This document shows, piece after piece, positions 1 through 7,657 of a stretch of 21,381 nucleotides of DNA. The translations under genes were made by a program, and so were the position numbers. Below the pieces are notes generated by a model. It made no database searches. It had not been told where the DNA came from and saw only the letters and a program-made list of their open reading frames with translations. The first letter of the stretch is position 1, and the number at the start of each line of letters is the position of its first letter. This stretch comes from a virus, in the IMG/VR virus record IMGVR_UViG_3300046010_000841, positions 1-21,381 of that record; one strand, 5' to 3'.

Positions 1-755
1 GTATGCGTATGCGCCGGCATTTCTGCGGTGATCAGCGTGTGCGTCTGCGTGCCGCCGGACGCGCCGAGCGATGCGCCGTTGATACCACTCCCGCCCGTCG
101 TCAAACGGCTTGCCGCCGTTCCATTCATGTCGTCTTTACCAGCAACGACACGGCCACGAAGGTCCGGCAGATTGAATGTTGTGCTGCCGTCGCCGACACC
201 GAAGGTCGTCCCGATGGCGGTGAACAAGTCGGCGTAGGTTGTTCGACTGACAGCCTGGCCCGCGCAAAGCAACCATCCGCTCGGAGCGGATGATCCGGCG
301 AAATCAACGACCGAGCCAGCTGGAATGAAAGTGACCGTTGAACGCTTCAATTTACTGCTGTCGCTTGCGTCGAGGATGAGGATCTGATCGCTGGTCGAGT
401 AGGTCACCGACGCCGGGCTGATGTTCGTCAGCTTCGCGGGCGTCAGCGCGCGCGTGTCGTCGGTGCCGTTGTTGGCCTCTGTCTGCGTCGCGATCTCGAT
501 ACGACCGGCGGCGCTTTCGGTGGCGTCCTCGACGCCGAGGTTGGTGCGCGCTGCTGCGGCTGTCGCCGCGCCCGTGCCGCCGTTTGCCAACGAGAGCGGG
601 ATCGACGCTGGCCCGCTGGTGATCGTGCTGAGATTGAGGTGGGTGAGCAAGTCATTGAACTTGTCCACCAGGTCCGCGAGATCGGGACGCGCGAGCTTCG
701 GATCGTCCGTCGCGCTGTCGAGGTTCGCTTTTGAGGCGTTCGTCGGTAGCGTCAT
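1..755 (-). CDS. Tail collar domain fibre protein (3' end outside window)
   Basis: The frame opens with ATG at 755, which overlaps the stop of the upstream tip protein (ATGA), and stays open to the left edge, giving 251 residues without a stop. The first ~140 residues are a low-complexity shaft, including LSLANGGTGAATAAAARTNL, a pattern common in phage tail fibres. From about residue 144 a phage tail collar domain follows: IPAGSVVDFAG, then APSGWLLCAGQAVSRTTYA, then FGVGDGSTTFNLPDLRGRV. The visible end, EMPAHTH, is the usual histidine-containing motif of this family. Such proteins form receptor-binding side or tip fibres. The position directly after the tip attachment gene fits that role. The receptor-binding C-terminus and any fibre chaperone lie outside the window. 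Confidence 0.88.
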   Translation of the reverse strand, partial: MTLPTNASKANLDSATDDPKLARPDLADLVDKFNDLLTHLNLSTITSGPASIPLSLANGGTGAATAAAARTNLGVEDATESAAGRIEIATQTEANNGTDDTRALTPAKLTNISPASVTYSTSDQILILDASDSSKLKRSTVTFIPAGSVVDFAGSSAPSGWLLCAGQAVSRTTYADLFTAIGTTFGVGDGSTTFNLPDLRGRVVAGKDDMNGTAASRLTTGGSGINGASLGASGGTQTHTLITAEMPAHTH

Positions 756-3547
756 GCCTGTGGCCCTCGCAGCTCTACATCGATCGTTGCATTGGCAAGT
801 GTACCAGAAGAATTGTACACTTTAAATTCAGCCGCTGGCTCAGAGTTGACGATCTGCGTTTTGCTTATCAACTCCCACGACCAGCCCGCGCCGACGTTCT
901 GAAGCGCCAGGATACGGGCGGTCGAAATCGCCGCCAGCTGGCCCCTCGCACCGATCTTGAAATGCCCCGCCGCGACCGAAGAGAACCACGACGACGTCTC
1001 GGTCGCCGTGTTCACATCTTCATAGGTATCGGTGTAGCTGCTGGACGAGATGATCGTCGTCAGGCCAGACAGGACCGGCGTCGTGTCTGAGACGCTCGCG
1101 CGGATCTGGACGTAGCGCTTGCCCTCGACCAGCGCGAGCGCGACCCATGAGCCGGTGACGGTGCCATCGGCTTGAGTGCCCGTTTTCATCTCCAGCGTCA
1201 CCGTGCCGTTGGCGATAGCAGTGACGAGCGGCGTGAAATTGACATCCGCCCCGAGATCGAGGACCGGCGTCTCGTAACGGATCGGGCTGTTGTTCGTCAG
1301 GATGTTGTCCCAGGTCGAAGGCAAGCTCGACCAGGCGCTCGGGAGGTTCGACCAGTTCTGGCTGCTGGTCGCGTGGAGCGCGTTATCGCGGTCGAGGAAG
1401 CACGACGTCTTCGTCCCCGGCCATGTCAGCGACTGCTCGATCCGCTGGAGCAGGACATCACGCAGCGGCGGATCACCGAGCACGGCGGACGCGATGAAGC
1501 GCGCGTCGGTGCTTTCGTTGCCCGAGCTATCCACGGTCTTGATCGCGAACCAGTACGTCCCCGAGGCCAAGTCCGCCGTCTCGTACGGCGATGAGATGAG
1601 CAGCCCTTCGTGCAGCGCCGTCATGCTCGACCAGTCGGTCGTCGATGAGGTCTTGTATCTGATCCGGTAGCCGCCGCCGCTGCGAACATCCGCCGGGAGG
1701 CTCGCGAGGCTCCAGGTGAAGCGCCGCGTTCCGTCCGCAATCCTGGCGACTTGAAACGTGTCGGGGCGAGGCGGCGGCGCGCTCTTGCCTTCGACAACGT
1801 GGCCGGTGACGGCGACCCAGCCCGAAACCACGCCGAGGCCCGAGATCGATCGGACGCGCACATCGTAGGCCGTGCCGTCCTCGACCGGCGCGACGTAGCC
1901 GACGGTGACCGACGCCGAGGACAGCACGCTGTCCCAGTCGGCCTCGGCGCTCTTCTTCCACGCGAGTTCGTAGTTCGCGACGCGCGCGTCGGACGGCGCG
2001 GTCCATGTCGCCTTGATGCGGCTGATCACCGAGCCTTCGGCCAGCTGGAGGATCTCGGCGTCGCCGCTCGCCAGGACCAGCGACGTCGGCGCGCTGACAC
2101 TGAAGGGGTTCGGCAGATCCGTATCCGGCGCGGGATCGACTTCTTCCTCGTCGGTGCCCGCCGTCCAGTCGTAGATGGTCGAGGCGGTCTCGCGCAGATC
2201 GAGATCGACTCCGAGACTGCCGTCGCCATCGGCCACGAAGCGGAGGCCGGTGACCTCGAAAGGCTTCGCCGTCCAGCCCATGCGCGTGTTCGTGATACCG
2301 ACGACATCGCCAGGCACAAGCCGATACGCGGTGAGCTTTGCCGCCAGCTGCACGCTGATCTGCTGCCGCGCCTTTCGCAATTCGATGCGCGCGATACGCT
2401 GCGCGGTCGCCGCTGAGGTGGTGAAGGCGAGATCGATGTCGCGCCAGAGCTTCTCGCCGCCGTCGTCGCTGACATAGGTCGCGCTCGTCACCGGCGGGAA
2501 ATCGCTGGCTTGCCATTTGTTGTCCGGCGACACGAACGTGCCTTTGACCCCGTTGGCGAGATCGCGGCGGCTCAGTCGCGACGACACGCGGATCGGCCCG
2601 CGCAGATCAGCTTCGGTCAGCGTGATGGTCGGCGCGGTGTATGCGCCCGCGAAAATCGACCATGTCCCGCCGACCAGCGACGCGCGGCCAGCCATCGCGC
2701 CGGTCATCGATGCGATGATGTCACGCGGGCGCTGCGAGGTGTCGAACGTACCGTTCATCGTGTAGCGGTCTTCGGTTCCTCCCGCCGCGAGCGTGACGTT
2801 TTCGTCGCAGATATTCGCGGCGGCGATCAGGTCGGCTTCATCGATGCGCGTGGCGTAGTCCACGCCGAGACCGCGTATCGGATCGGTCAGGTAGTCGGCC
2901 AGGCAGAGCGCCGCATTCGCGCTCCATGCGGTCGTGCTGGTCCGAGGGTCGTAGACCTTCTTGCCCTTGACGATGGAGGTGATGTTCGGAATGCCGCTCG
3001 CAAACAGGTCGGAATTGTGCGTCAGCCGCACATAGATGCACGCGCGGCCACGTTGCCGGTGGTCGGCGGTCCACTTGTCGGACGCCTCGGTGATCAGGTC
3101 CGCGAAGGCTGTTTGCCCATCGGTGCCGAGCTTCTTCTGAACGCGGACGTATCCGGCGTATTTGCCCGTGGCTTCGCCCGCGCCGTCAAGCGGGACGACC
3201 TCGTCGTCGAAGTAGATGTCGCCGATCTCCTCGCACTCATGACCGGCAAGCGTGATGACGAGGTGGAGCTTCGCGTTGCTGTCGGTGGTGTGAAGGAACG
3301 TGATCGCACCGCCGGTCCGCACCTGGCCGTAGATCACGCGCCACGGTGTGATCGGCTCGCGCACGGTCTGCGTGCGCTGCGCGCCGGCAAAGGGGTCGGA
3401 GAGTTTCGGAAGCTTCGGGCGGAAGATCGATCCGGCAAGAGCGGAAATGGTGATTGAGGCGACGATGTTGACGGCAAACGCCACAACCGTCGCGACCGTT
3501 CCTGTCAGGCCGATTGCGGCGGCGACGGCGGCCCCAACAAACGGCAT
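752..3547 (-). CDS. Tip attachment protein J-like (host specificity, central tail tip)
   Basis: This 931-aa protein is the largest in the cluster and comes after the tape measure, hub and peptidase-like genes, the usual position of the lambda J-type tail tip. Residues ~3-42 are strongly hydrophobic. A conserved J-like segment follows (TPWRVIYGQVRTGGAITFLH, about residues 67-86), then the structural core to about residue 465. Two fibronectin-III-like modules follow (~486-586 and ~592-690; for example NYELAWKKSAEADW and YDVRVRSISGLGVVSGW, then YRIRYKTSSTTDW). The last ~230 residues are beta-rich, probably host facing. A longer in-frame start exists 66 bases upstream, but ATG at 3547 overlaps the previous stop as TGATG, matching the other junctions. 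The role (hub, baseplate closure, adsorption) is inferred from family and position. Confidence 0.9.
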   Translation of the reverse strand: MPFVGAAVAAAIGLTGTVATVVAFAVNIVASITISALAGSIFRPKLPKLSDPFAGAQRTQTVREPITPWRVIYGQVRTGGAITFLHTTDSNAKLHLVITLAGHECEEIGDIYFDDEVVPLDGAGEATGKYAGYVRVQKKLGTDGQTAFADLITEASDKWTADHRQRGRACIYVRLTHNSDLFASGIPNITSIVKGKKVYDPRTSTTAWSANAALCLADYLTDPIRGLGVDYATRIDEADLIAAANICDENVTLAAGGTEDRYTMNGTFDTSQRPRDIIASMTGAMAGRASLVGGTWSIFAGAYTAPTITLTEADLRGPIRVSSRLSRRDLANGVKGTFVSPDNKWQASDFPPVTSATYVSDDGGEKLWRDIDLAFTTSAATAQRIARIELRKARQQISVQLAAKLTAYRLVPGDVVGITNTRMGWTAKPFEVTGLRFVADGDGSLGVDLDLRETASTIYDWTAGTDEEEVDPAPDTDLPNPFSVSAPTSLVLASGDAEILQLAEGSVISRIKATWTAPSDARVANYELAWKKSAEADWDSVLSSASVTVGYVAPVEDGTAYDVRVRSISGLGVVSGWVAVTGHVVEGKSAPPPRPDTFQVARIADGTRRFTWSLASLPADVRSGGGYRIRYKTSSTTDWSSMTALHEGLLISSPYETADLASGTYWFAIKTVDSSGNESTDARFIASAVLGDPPLRDVLLQRIEQSLTWPGTKTSCFLDRDNALHATSSQNWSNLPSAWSSLPSTWDNILTNNSPIRYETPVLDLGADVNFTPLVTAIANGTVTLEMKTGTQADGTVTGSWVALALVEGKRYVQIRASVSDTTPVLSGLTTIISSSSYTDTYEDVNTATETSSWFSSVAAGHFKIGARGQLAAISTARILALQNVGAGWSWELISKTQIVNSEPAAEFKVYNSSGTLANATIDVELRGPQA

Positions 3548-3966
3548 CAGACGCCCCAGGCAGCGACGATGCAGCGCGAAGGCATCATCAGTAGGCCCGA
3601 CTGCGAAAGGCACGCCACACGCGCTCCTGCGACGATCCCGGTGGCCTCGGTCTCGCCGTAGTCAATCGTGACAAGCACGACATCGCCGCGCTTCGCCATC
3701 AGCGTGTTGTTCATCGCCGGGCCCAACGCCTTAGTCCACACCGCGCGCAGTCCGCCGCCGGACAGCGCGAGCATGGTGGCGCGCGCGCCTTCCTCGTCGG
3801 TGTATTGGCCGCGATAGAGCGCGACGGGATCGACGTCCGTCATTGCCAGCACGCAGTCGCCAGCGAAGAGACCGCAATCATGCACGCCCCACTGGAACGG
3901 CTTATCGCGCGCATCTTCCAGCGCGGCGGCGAGCCTCGACGGCCAATCTTCGCGGCGTGCGATCAT
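3547..3966 (-). CDS. DUF6950-like tail protein, NlpC/P60-related (HDC motif)
   Basis: 139 aa, starting at ATG 3966 in a TGATG overlap with the preceding stop; an upstream in-frame ATG at 3978 is less likely. The hallmark is WGVHDCGLF with Cys31 in the HDC motif, followed by KRGDVVLV near residue 92 and an ending CIVAAWGV. This pattern matches the small NlpC/P60-like (DUF6950) proteins encoded just before the tail tip gene in many siphophages and gene transfer agents. In canonical NlpC/P60 enzymes the motif Cys works with a later His; here the only histidine is His29, next to Cys31, so peptidoglycan hydrolysis is not assured. It may be a structural tail-tip component or a divergent cell-wall peptidase carried into the hub. 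Confidence 0.8.
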   Translation of the reverse strand: MIARREDWPSRLAAALEDARDKPFQWGVHDCGLFAGDCVLAMTDVDPVALYRGQYTDEEGARATMLALSGGGLRAVWTKALGPAMNNTLMAKRGDVVLVTIDYGETEATGIVAGARVACLSQSGLLMMPSRCIVAAWGV

Positions 3967-4520
3967 CAGCGGCCCCATGTGATTTGCGCGTCCTGTAGGC
4001 TCGCAACATACGCGAAACCGAGGTCGCCGGGGTAATCTATCGCCTGATCCTCGGGCGTGTAGCGGCGTTCGCGGGCGCGCTCCAGGTCGATCAGTTCGCT
4101 CTCGTAGCTGATGGCGATGGTGGCGGTGTCTTCGCCATCCTCGATGGCTGGGACATCGAGGCGGCCCTCGAACTGTAGCACCGGGTCCGCCACGACCGAG
4201 CCGCCGGAGAAGAAGGCGAGATAGACGCGGCCGGTCTTGCCCGAGCGCGCGTCACCAAGCGCGGCGGCGAGCAGATCAGATGGCACGCCGGAGAGCGTCA
4301 CCGTCAGGCCCGAGGCACGGATCTCGTTCGTCTCATCGATGGCCGAGATGCCGAGCAGCGTGCCGACACCGTTCCATGTTTTGCTGTCCCACGACAGGTT
4401 CCCGATGCCGCTCCAGAGCCGGACCCAGCCCGAGGCAAACTCGCCCTCGAACAAAATACCGACCTCGACAGACGCGGCCTGTAGCTGCGTGATGACGGAT
4501 GCGGTGAGGTCGCGGGACAT
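3966..4520 (-). CDS. Probable baseplate hub / minor tail protein
   Basis: 184 aa, with ATG at 4520 overlapping the stop of the upstream gene by one base (TGATG-type junction). It begins MSRDLTASVITQLQAASVEV and contains WSGIGNLSWDSKTWNG, then a beta-rich stretch (LQFEGRLDVPAIEDGEDTAT) and an ERARERRYTPEDQ segment. This resembles the hub-type proteins (DUF2163-like) found between distal tail and NlpC/P60-like genes in lambda-like and gene-transfer-agent-like tails. The position here, after a 200-aa minor tail protein and before the HDC protein and J-like tip, agrees. The exact family was not confirmed by a search. The role in hub assembly is inferred mainly from gene order. Confidence 0.72.
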   Translation of the reverse strand: MSRDLTASVITQLQAASVEVGILFEGEFASGWVRLWSGIGNLSWDSKTWNGVGTLLGISAIDETNEIRASGLTVTLSGVPSDLLAAALGDARSGKTGRVYLAFFSGGSVVADPVLQFEGRLDVPAIEDGEDTATIAISYESELIDLERARERRYTPEDQAIDYPGDLGFAYVASLQDAQITWGR

Positions 4521-5122
4521 CAGATCGCCTCGACCGCGCCGAAGGCGAGCGTGTAGCGCAGCCCCGCGCCCTGAAGAGCCCAGCCCTGCGTGTTACTCGC
4601 GAGCCGAAACAACCCCTTGGCGGCGCTCGTCGTCACGACGGCGTTGTCGGCGGGGCTCTCGCGCAGACGCGGCCAGATATCGAGCGTGATCTCGCCGCTG
4701 CTCTCGGTCGCATCGACAAGCACCTTGTAGAGCCGATCACCGATCTGGAGGTAGTCGCCCGCCTTAACCGTCGCGCCCGCCGAGAAGCCATCGACCAGCA
4801 GCGTCTCGCCGGTCTGGCCCGCGCCCTTGACCAGAGGCGTTCCGGCCCATGTGCCACGCGGCGTCGCGCCGCCAGGATCGGCCAGGCGGAACGTGCCCCA
4901 GGCGCCGCGGAGCGAGGTCAGCGCAGCGATCCATTCCTCGGCCGCCGGACGTTCCATTTCGGCGATCGTAACGTCCGCCTCCCACCGCGCGCCCTGATGG
5001 CGGACGAGCTGCTGCTGCAGCGTGAACGGCGAGGTCGAGACGCCCACGACGTTGCTCGCGCGGAACTCGACGGCCGCATAGCCGCCGGAGGTCGGGAGCG
5101 CGATCGGATACGAGATCGGCAT
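4520..5122 (-). CDS. Probable distal tail / minor tail protein
   Basis: 200 aa, starting at ATG 5122 three bases after the tape measure stop, so probably translationally coupled. The N-terminal part has SPFTLQQQLVRHQGARWEAD and MERPAAEEWIAALTSLRG, a layout I associate with minor tail proteins that replace a small part of the tail and ring the tape measure exit. The second half (DYLQIGDRLYKVLVDA, then ITLDIWPRLRES) looks like a beta-rich domain. In siphophages the first gene after the tape measure typically encodes the distal tail protein, which joins the tail tube to the hub. Family assignment rests on position and general motifs rather than on a decisive catalytic signature. Confidence 0.7.
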   Translation of the reverse strand: MPISYPIALPTSGGYAAVEFRASNVVGVSTSPFTLQQQLVRHQGARWEADVTIAEMERPAAEEWIAALTSLRGAWGTFRLADPGGATPRGTWAGTPLVKGAGQTGETLLVDGFSAGATVKAGDYLQIGDRLYKVLVDATESSGEITLDIWPRLRESPADNAVVTTSAAKGLFRLASNTQGWALQGAGLRYTLAFGAVEAI

Positions 5123-5125
5123 CGG

Positions 5126-6901
5126 TCAGGTCCCCATCGCAGCGGCGAAGCTGCCGCCGCGCATTCGCGCATCGGCGACAGCGTCGACGGTCTGGCGCTT
5201 GATCGCCGGCATAAGCGCGGCGATCTCGGCGCGCACGGTCTGCGCGACGCCGACGCTGATGTTGATGGTCTGGTTGACCACGGTGCCGCCCGTCTGGCCG
5301 TTCGGGATGATGCGGCCCGACTGCGCCGGCATGAACAGTTCCGGCCCCTGCTCACCGACCAGATAAGCACTGCCCGCCTCGACCGGCCCGCCGAGAGCAC
5401 GAGGCCCGCCGAACGGAATGCTGGTCGATCCGCCCGGCCCGCGAATGTCGCCGGGAGCCCCACCGAATAGCCATGAGGACGCGGCAGATAACCCGCCCAT
5501 GACAAGCCTTGCCATTGGTTCCGTCACCGTCTGCCGCATCACGATGCGCGCGAGATCCTGCGCGATCCCGGCCAGCACGCCGCGCAGCTTCTCGCCGCGC
5601 AGGATCGCGTCCTCGAAAGCGGACTGGAACGTGAAGCCCAGATCGCGCGCTAGGTTCTCGTTCTGGCGCGTCTGGCGCTCGATGCCGGTCAGGTATTCGG
5701 TCTGCTTCTCGGTGGCCTTTCGGAATGCCTCGTCCGACATCGCGACCAGCTCGTTGTATCGCTCCTGGCTGATGATCGCCGCGTCGAGCGCCTGGGCCAG
5801 CAGCGCCTGCTGGTCAGCCCAGCGGCGGGTCGCGGCGGTCAGCGGGTCGAGGGTGTTTTCGAGGGAGGTGACGTCGGCGAGAAGGCGCTTCGACGCTTCC
5901 TCGCGCGCGCGGATGGCCTCTTCCTCTATGCGCCGACGCTCGCGCTGCTTCTCAAGGATGCCGTCAAGCTGCCATCCCTGCTCGCGCTCTTCCTGCGTCC
6001 GATCTGCTGCGGCCTTTCGCAGTTGATCATATATCGGGATCTGCTCTCGCAGTGCCTTGATCTGTGCCTCAAGGATTGCGGGTTGAGTTGCGCCGACCAT
6101 AGCAGCCGCGCCGAACTCGTCGCCCATGCCGCCGATGCCCTGCTGAATGAGAGCGTCGCGAATGGCCTGAGCTTCTCGAAGCTGCCCCTCAAGCTCCGCG
6201 AGCCGCCGCCGTGCGCGATCTCCGGGATCTCCAAGAGACCTTTCGGCGGCCTCGTCGTTGAACTTCTTGATTGCATCGGTGAGAGACTCGATTTCGGATT
6301 TCGTCGCCTTCGCCGCATCCCGCGCCGCCCACATCTGATAGGCCACGCCGCCGATAGCCAGCGCCGCGCCGGCGACCGCGCCGAACATGCCGAACATGCC
6401 GAGCATCTGCGAGCCCTGCTGGACAAACGCCGTTACCGCCGAGCCGCCCGAGGCGACCTGAGAGGCGAAGTCGCCGATCTGATAGCCGGACTGCTGCGCG
6501 ATGAAGCCGAATTGTCTGCTCGATGTCGCCGCCGCCGCAGTCGCCGCCCCCATAGCCGCAGTCGCCGTCGCGGCGGACATGTATCGCTGCTGTGCGAGGC
6601 TGATGATCTGCGCGCCACGCTCCTGCGAGATGCGCCCGCGCTCCATCGCGGAGTTGACGCGATCCACGATCTGCTCGTAACGCAGCTGCGAGGCGAAGCC
6701 CTTGTCCAGCGATGCCTGGAGGCGATCCATGCTGGACGAAGACGAGACCAGCGAGCGGGTCATCTTCTCCTGAGACTGCTCGACCCGGCCGCTGCTCGCG
6801 GAGATCTCGGTGTTTGCCCTGTCGATCTCCTGCGCGCCGCGCGTGTATTCGCTCGCGTCGAGGCCAGCGCGGAGGACCGATTCTTTCGGCGCGTTGATCA
6901 T
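5126..6901 (-). CDS. Tail tape measure protein
   Basis: 591 aa, starting at ATG 6901 in an ATGA overlap with the frameshifted chaperone frame and preceded by a purine-rich ribosome site (GGGGAAGAA). The N-terminal region has the conserved short-lambda-type pattern SRQFGFIAQQSGYQIGDFAS (~128-147) followed by a glycine/methionine-rich hydrophobic segment at about residues 166-190. Residues ~200-410 are rich in charged heptads and probably form coiled coil. Near the C-terminus ALGGPVEAGSAYLVGEQGPE is the recurrent motif of this class. The protein sets tail length and scaffolds tube polymerisation, and its hydrophobic part may reach the host inner membrane at DNA entry. By the usual ~0.15 nm per residue, 591 aa would imply a rather short tail of about 90 nm (inference). 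Confidence 0.93.
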   Translation of the reverse strand: MINAPKESVLRAGLDASEYTRGAQEIDRANTEISASSGRVEQSQEKMTRSLVSSSSSMDRLQASLDKGFASQLRYEQIVDRVNSAMERGRISQERGAQIISLAQQRYMSAATATAAMGAATAAAATSSRQFGFIAQQSGYQIGDFASQVASGGSAVTAFVQQGSQMLGMFGMFGAVAGAALAIGGVAYQMWAARDAAKATKSEIESLTDAIKKFNDEAAERSLGDPGDRARRRLAELEGQLREAQAIRDALIQQGIGGMGDEFGAAAMVGATQPAILEAQIKALREQIPIYDQLRKAAADRTQEEREQGWQLDGILEKQRERRRIEEEAIRAREEASKRLLADVTSLENTLDPLTAATRRWADQQALLAQALDAAIISQERYNELVAMSDEAFRKATEKQTEYLTGIERQTRQNENLARDLGFTFQSAFEDAILRGEKLRGVLAGIAQDLARIVMRQTVTEPMARLVMGGLSAASSWLFGGAPGDIRGPGGSTSIPFGGPRALGGPVEAGSAYLVGEQGPELFMPAQSGRIIPNGQTGGTVVNQTINISVGVAQTVRAEIAALMPAIKRQTVDAVADARMRGGSFAAAMGT

Positions 6902-7260
6902 TTCTTCCCCTCGATCTCGCCGCGCACGGCGAAGAACTCGCGATCTATCCGCATCAGAAGCGCCACCTCGTCAGGCCTCATCTCCGCGCCGGTCAACCGA
7001 GACCATGCGTCGAGATCAGCCCAGGACAGCGGCTCGGCACCGTTGAAGCCGACGCGGCGACCCTGGTGGAGATCCAGCCACGCCGACCAGATATGCTCGC
7101 CCCACGCGGGCAGTGGTGGCCCGTCGAGTCCCGCAGGGCGGCGTCCTAGCTGCCGCGCGACACTCTCCAGGTGGTCGCGCTTGCGACCGCCCTTGCGCGG
7201 CAGATCCAGGTCGAAACGGTGACGCGCGAAAGCGATTAGCTCGCCGTCGCGCTCAGCCAG
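6898..7260 (-). CDS. Tail assembly chaperone GT extension (translated by -1 frameshift)
   Basis: This frame continues the G-like chaperone after a -1 slip and encodes about 120 residues, beginning LAERDGELIAFARHRFDLDL and ending IDREFFAVRGEIEGKK. I see no ATG, GTG or TTG start between the slippery site and roughly its last quarter, so independent initiation is unlikely. The frame is also open upstream of the slip (to 7353), but that part overlaps the G frame and looks like shadow. The fused product would be about 252 aa: 132 residues of G plus 120 from here. In lambda the GT fusion binds tape measure (through G) and tail tube (through T) during assembly. The stop overlaps the tape measure start as ATGA, keeping GT and tape measure coupled. 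Confidence 0.85.
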   Translation of the reverse strand: MAERDGELIAFARHRFDLDLPRKGGRKRDHLESVARQLGRRPAGLDGPPLPAWGEHIWSAWLDLHQGRRVGFNGAEPLSWADLDAWSRLTGAEMRPDEVALLMRIDREFFAVRGEIEGKK

Positions 7261-7655
7261 TTTCCCAGGTCTCCGATGTGCTCCTCGACCTGGCGACGGA
7301 CCCACGCGAACGTCGGATCGCTCATCAGTTCCCGCTTCGCCGCTTCGTCGCACTCGACGTCGAGCGGATCGCCGGCCAGCGAGTACAGCCGCCAGCCGGT
7401 GATGAGCGCCACCAGCATCCCGACCTGTTCGGCCTCGATGTCATCGGCGGTCAACTTCGCCGCGCGGCGGTCGAGGCGCGCGATAGCGGATGCGCGACGC
7501 TGCGCGCCAGCCTCGCGGCTGTCGAGCGACAGGCAGTCGATGTATGCTGGGTCGCCATCGCGCGACAGCAGCGGCGGACGACCGGAGACGGGGATCGAGA
7601 GATAGCAGCGCGTCGGCTTGTCCACCGACGCGCCGAGACCAGAGAAACGCGACAT
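7236..7655 (-). CDS. Tail assembly chaperone G-like
   Basis: 139 aa from ATG 7655, two bases after the tail tube stop, ending with TAA at 7236-7238. The reading frame extends far upstream across the tail tube gene, but MSRFSGLGASVDKPTRCYLS is the natural start after that stop. It is a small, partly acidic, helical protein (IEAEQVGMLVALITGWRLYS), typical of siphophage tail chaperones, which coat the tape measure before tube polymerisation and are absent from the virion. Identity rests on position between tail tube and tape measure, on size, and on the slippery heptamer seven codons before its stop, which makes the longer GT form. Sequence similarity alone would not be decisive. Confidence 0.85.
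   Translation of the reverse strand: MSRFSGLGASVDKPTRCYLSIPVSGRPPLLSRDGDPAYIDCLSLDSREAGAQRRASAIARLDRRAAKLTADDIEAEQVGMLVALITGWRLYSLAGDPLDVECDEAAKRELMSDPTFAWVRRQVEEHIGDLGNWLSATAS
7260..7266 (-). promoter_or_regulatory. Programmed -1 ribosomal frameshift site GGGAAAC
   Basis: On the minus strand the heptamer GGGAAAC is phased as G GGA AAC in the G frame (codons 131 and 132), a perfect X XXY YYZ slippery site. Slipping back one base gives GGG AAA and enters the open T frame. Lambda uses GGGAAAG at the same point of the same gene pair. The zero-frame stop (TAA) lies 21 bases downstream. I did not identify a convincing downstream stem-loop or pseudoknot. Confidence 0.85.
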
Positions 7656-7657
7656 GC

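Noticed and set aside
3-293. Plus-strand small open frames at the left edge
   Set aside because: The minus strand there encodes a clear tail collar domain that is open to the edge; the plus-strand frames have no domain or ribosome site support.
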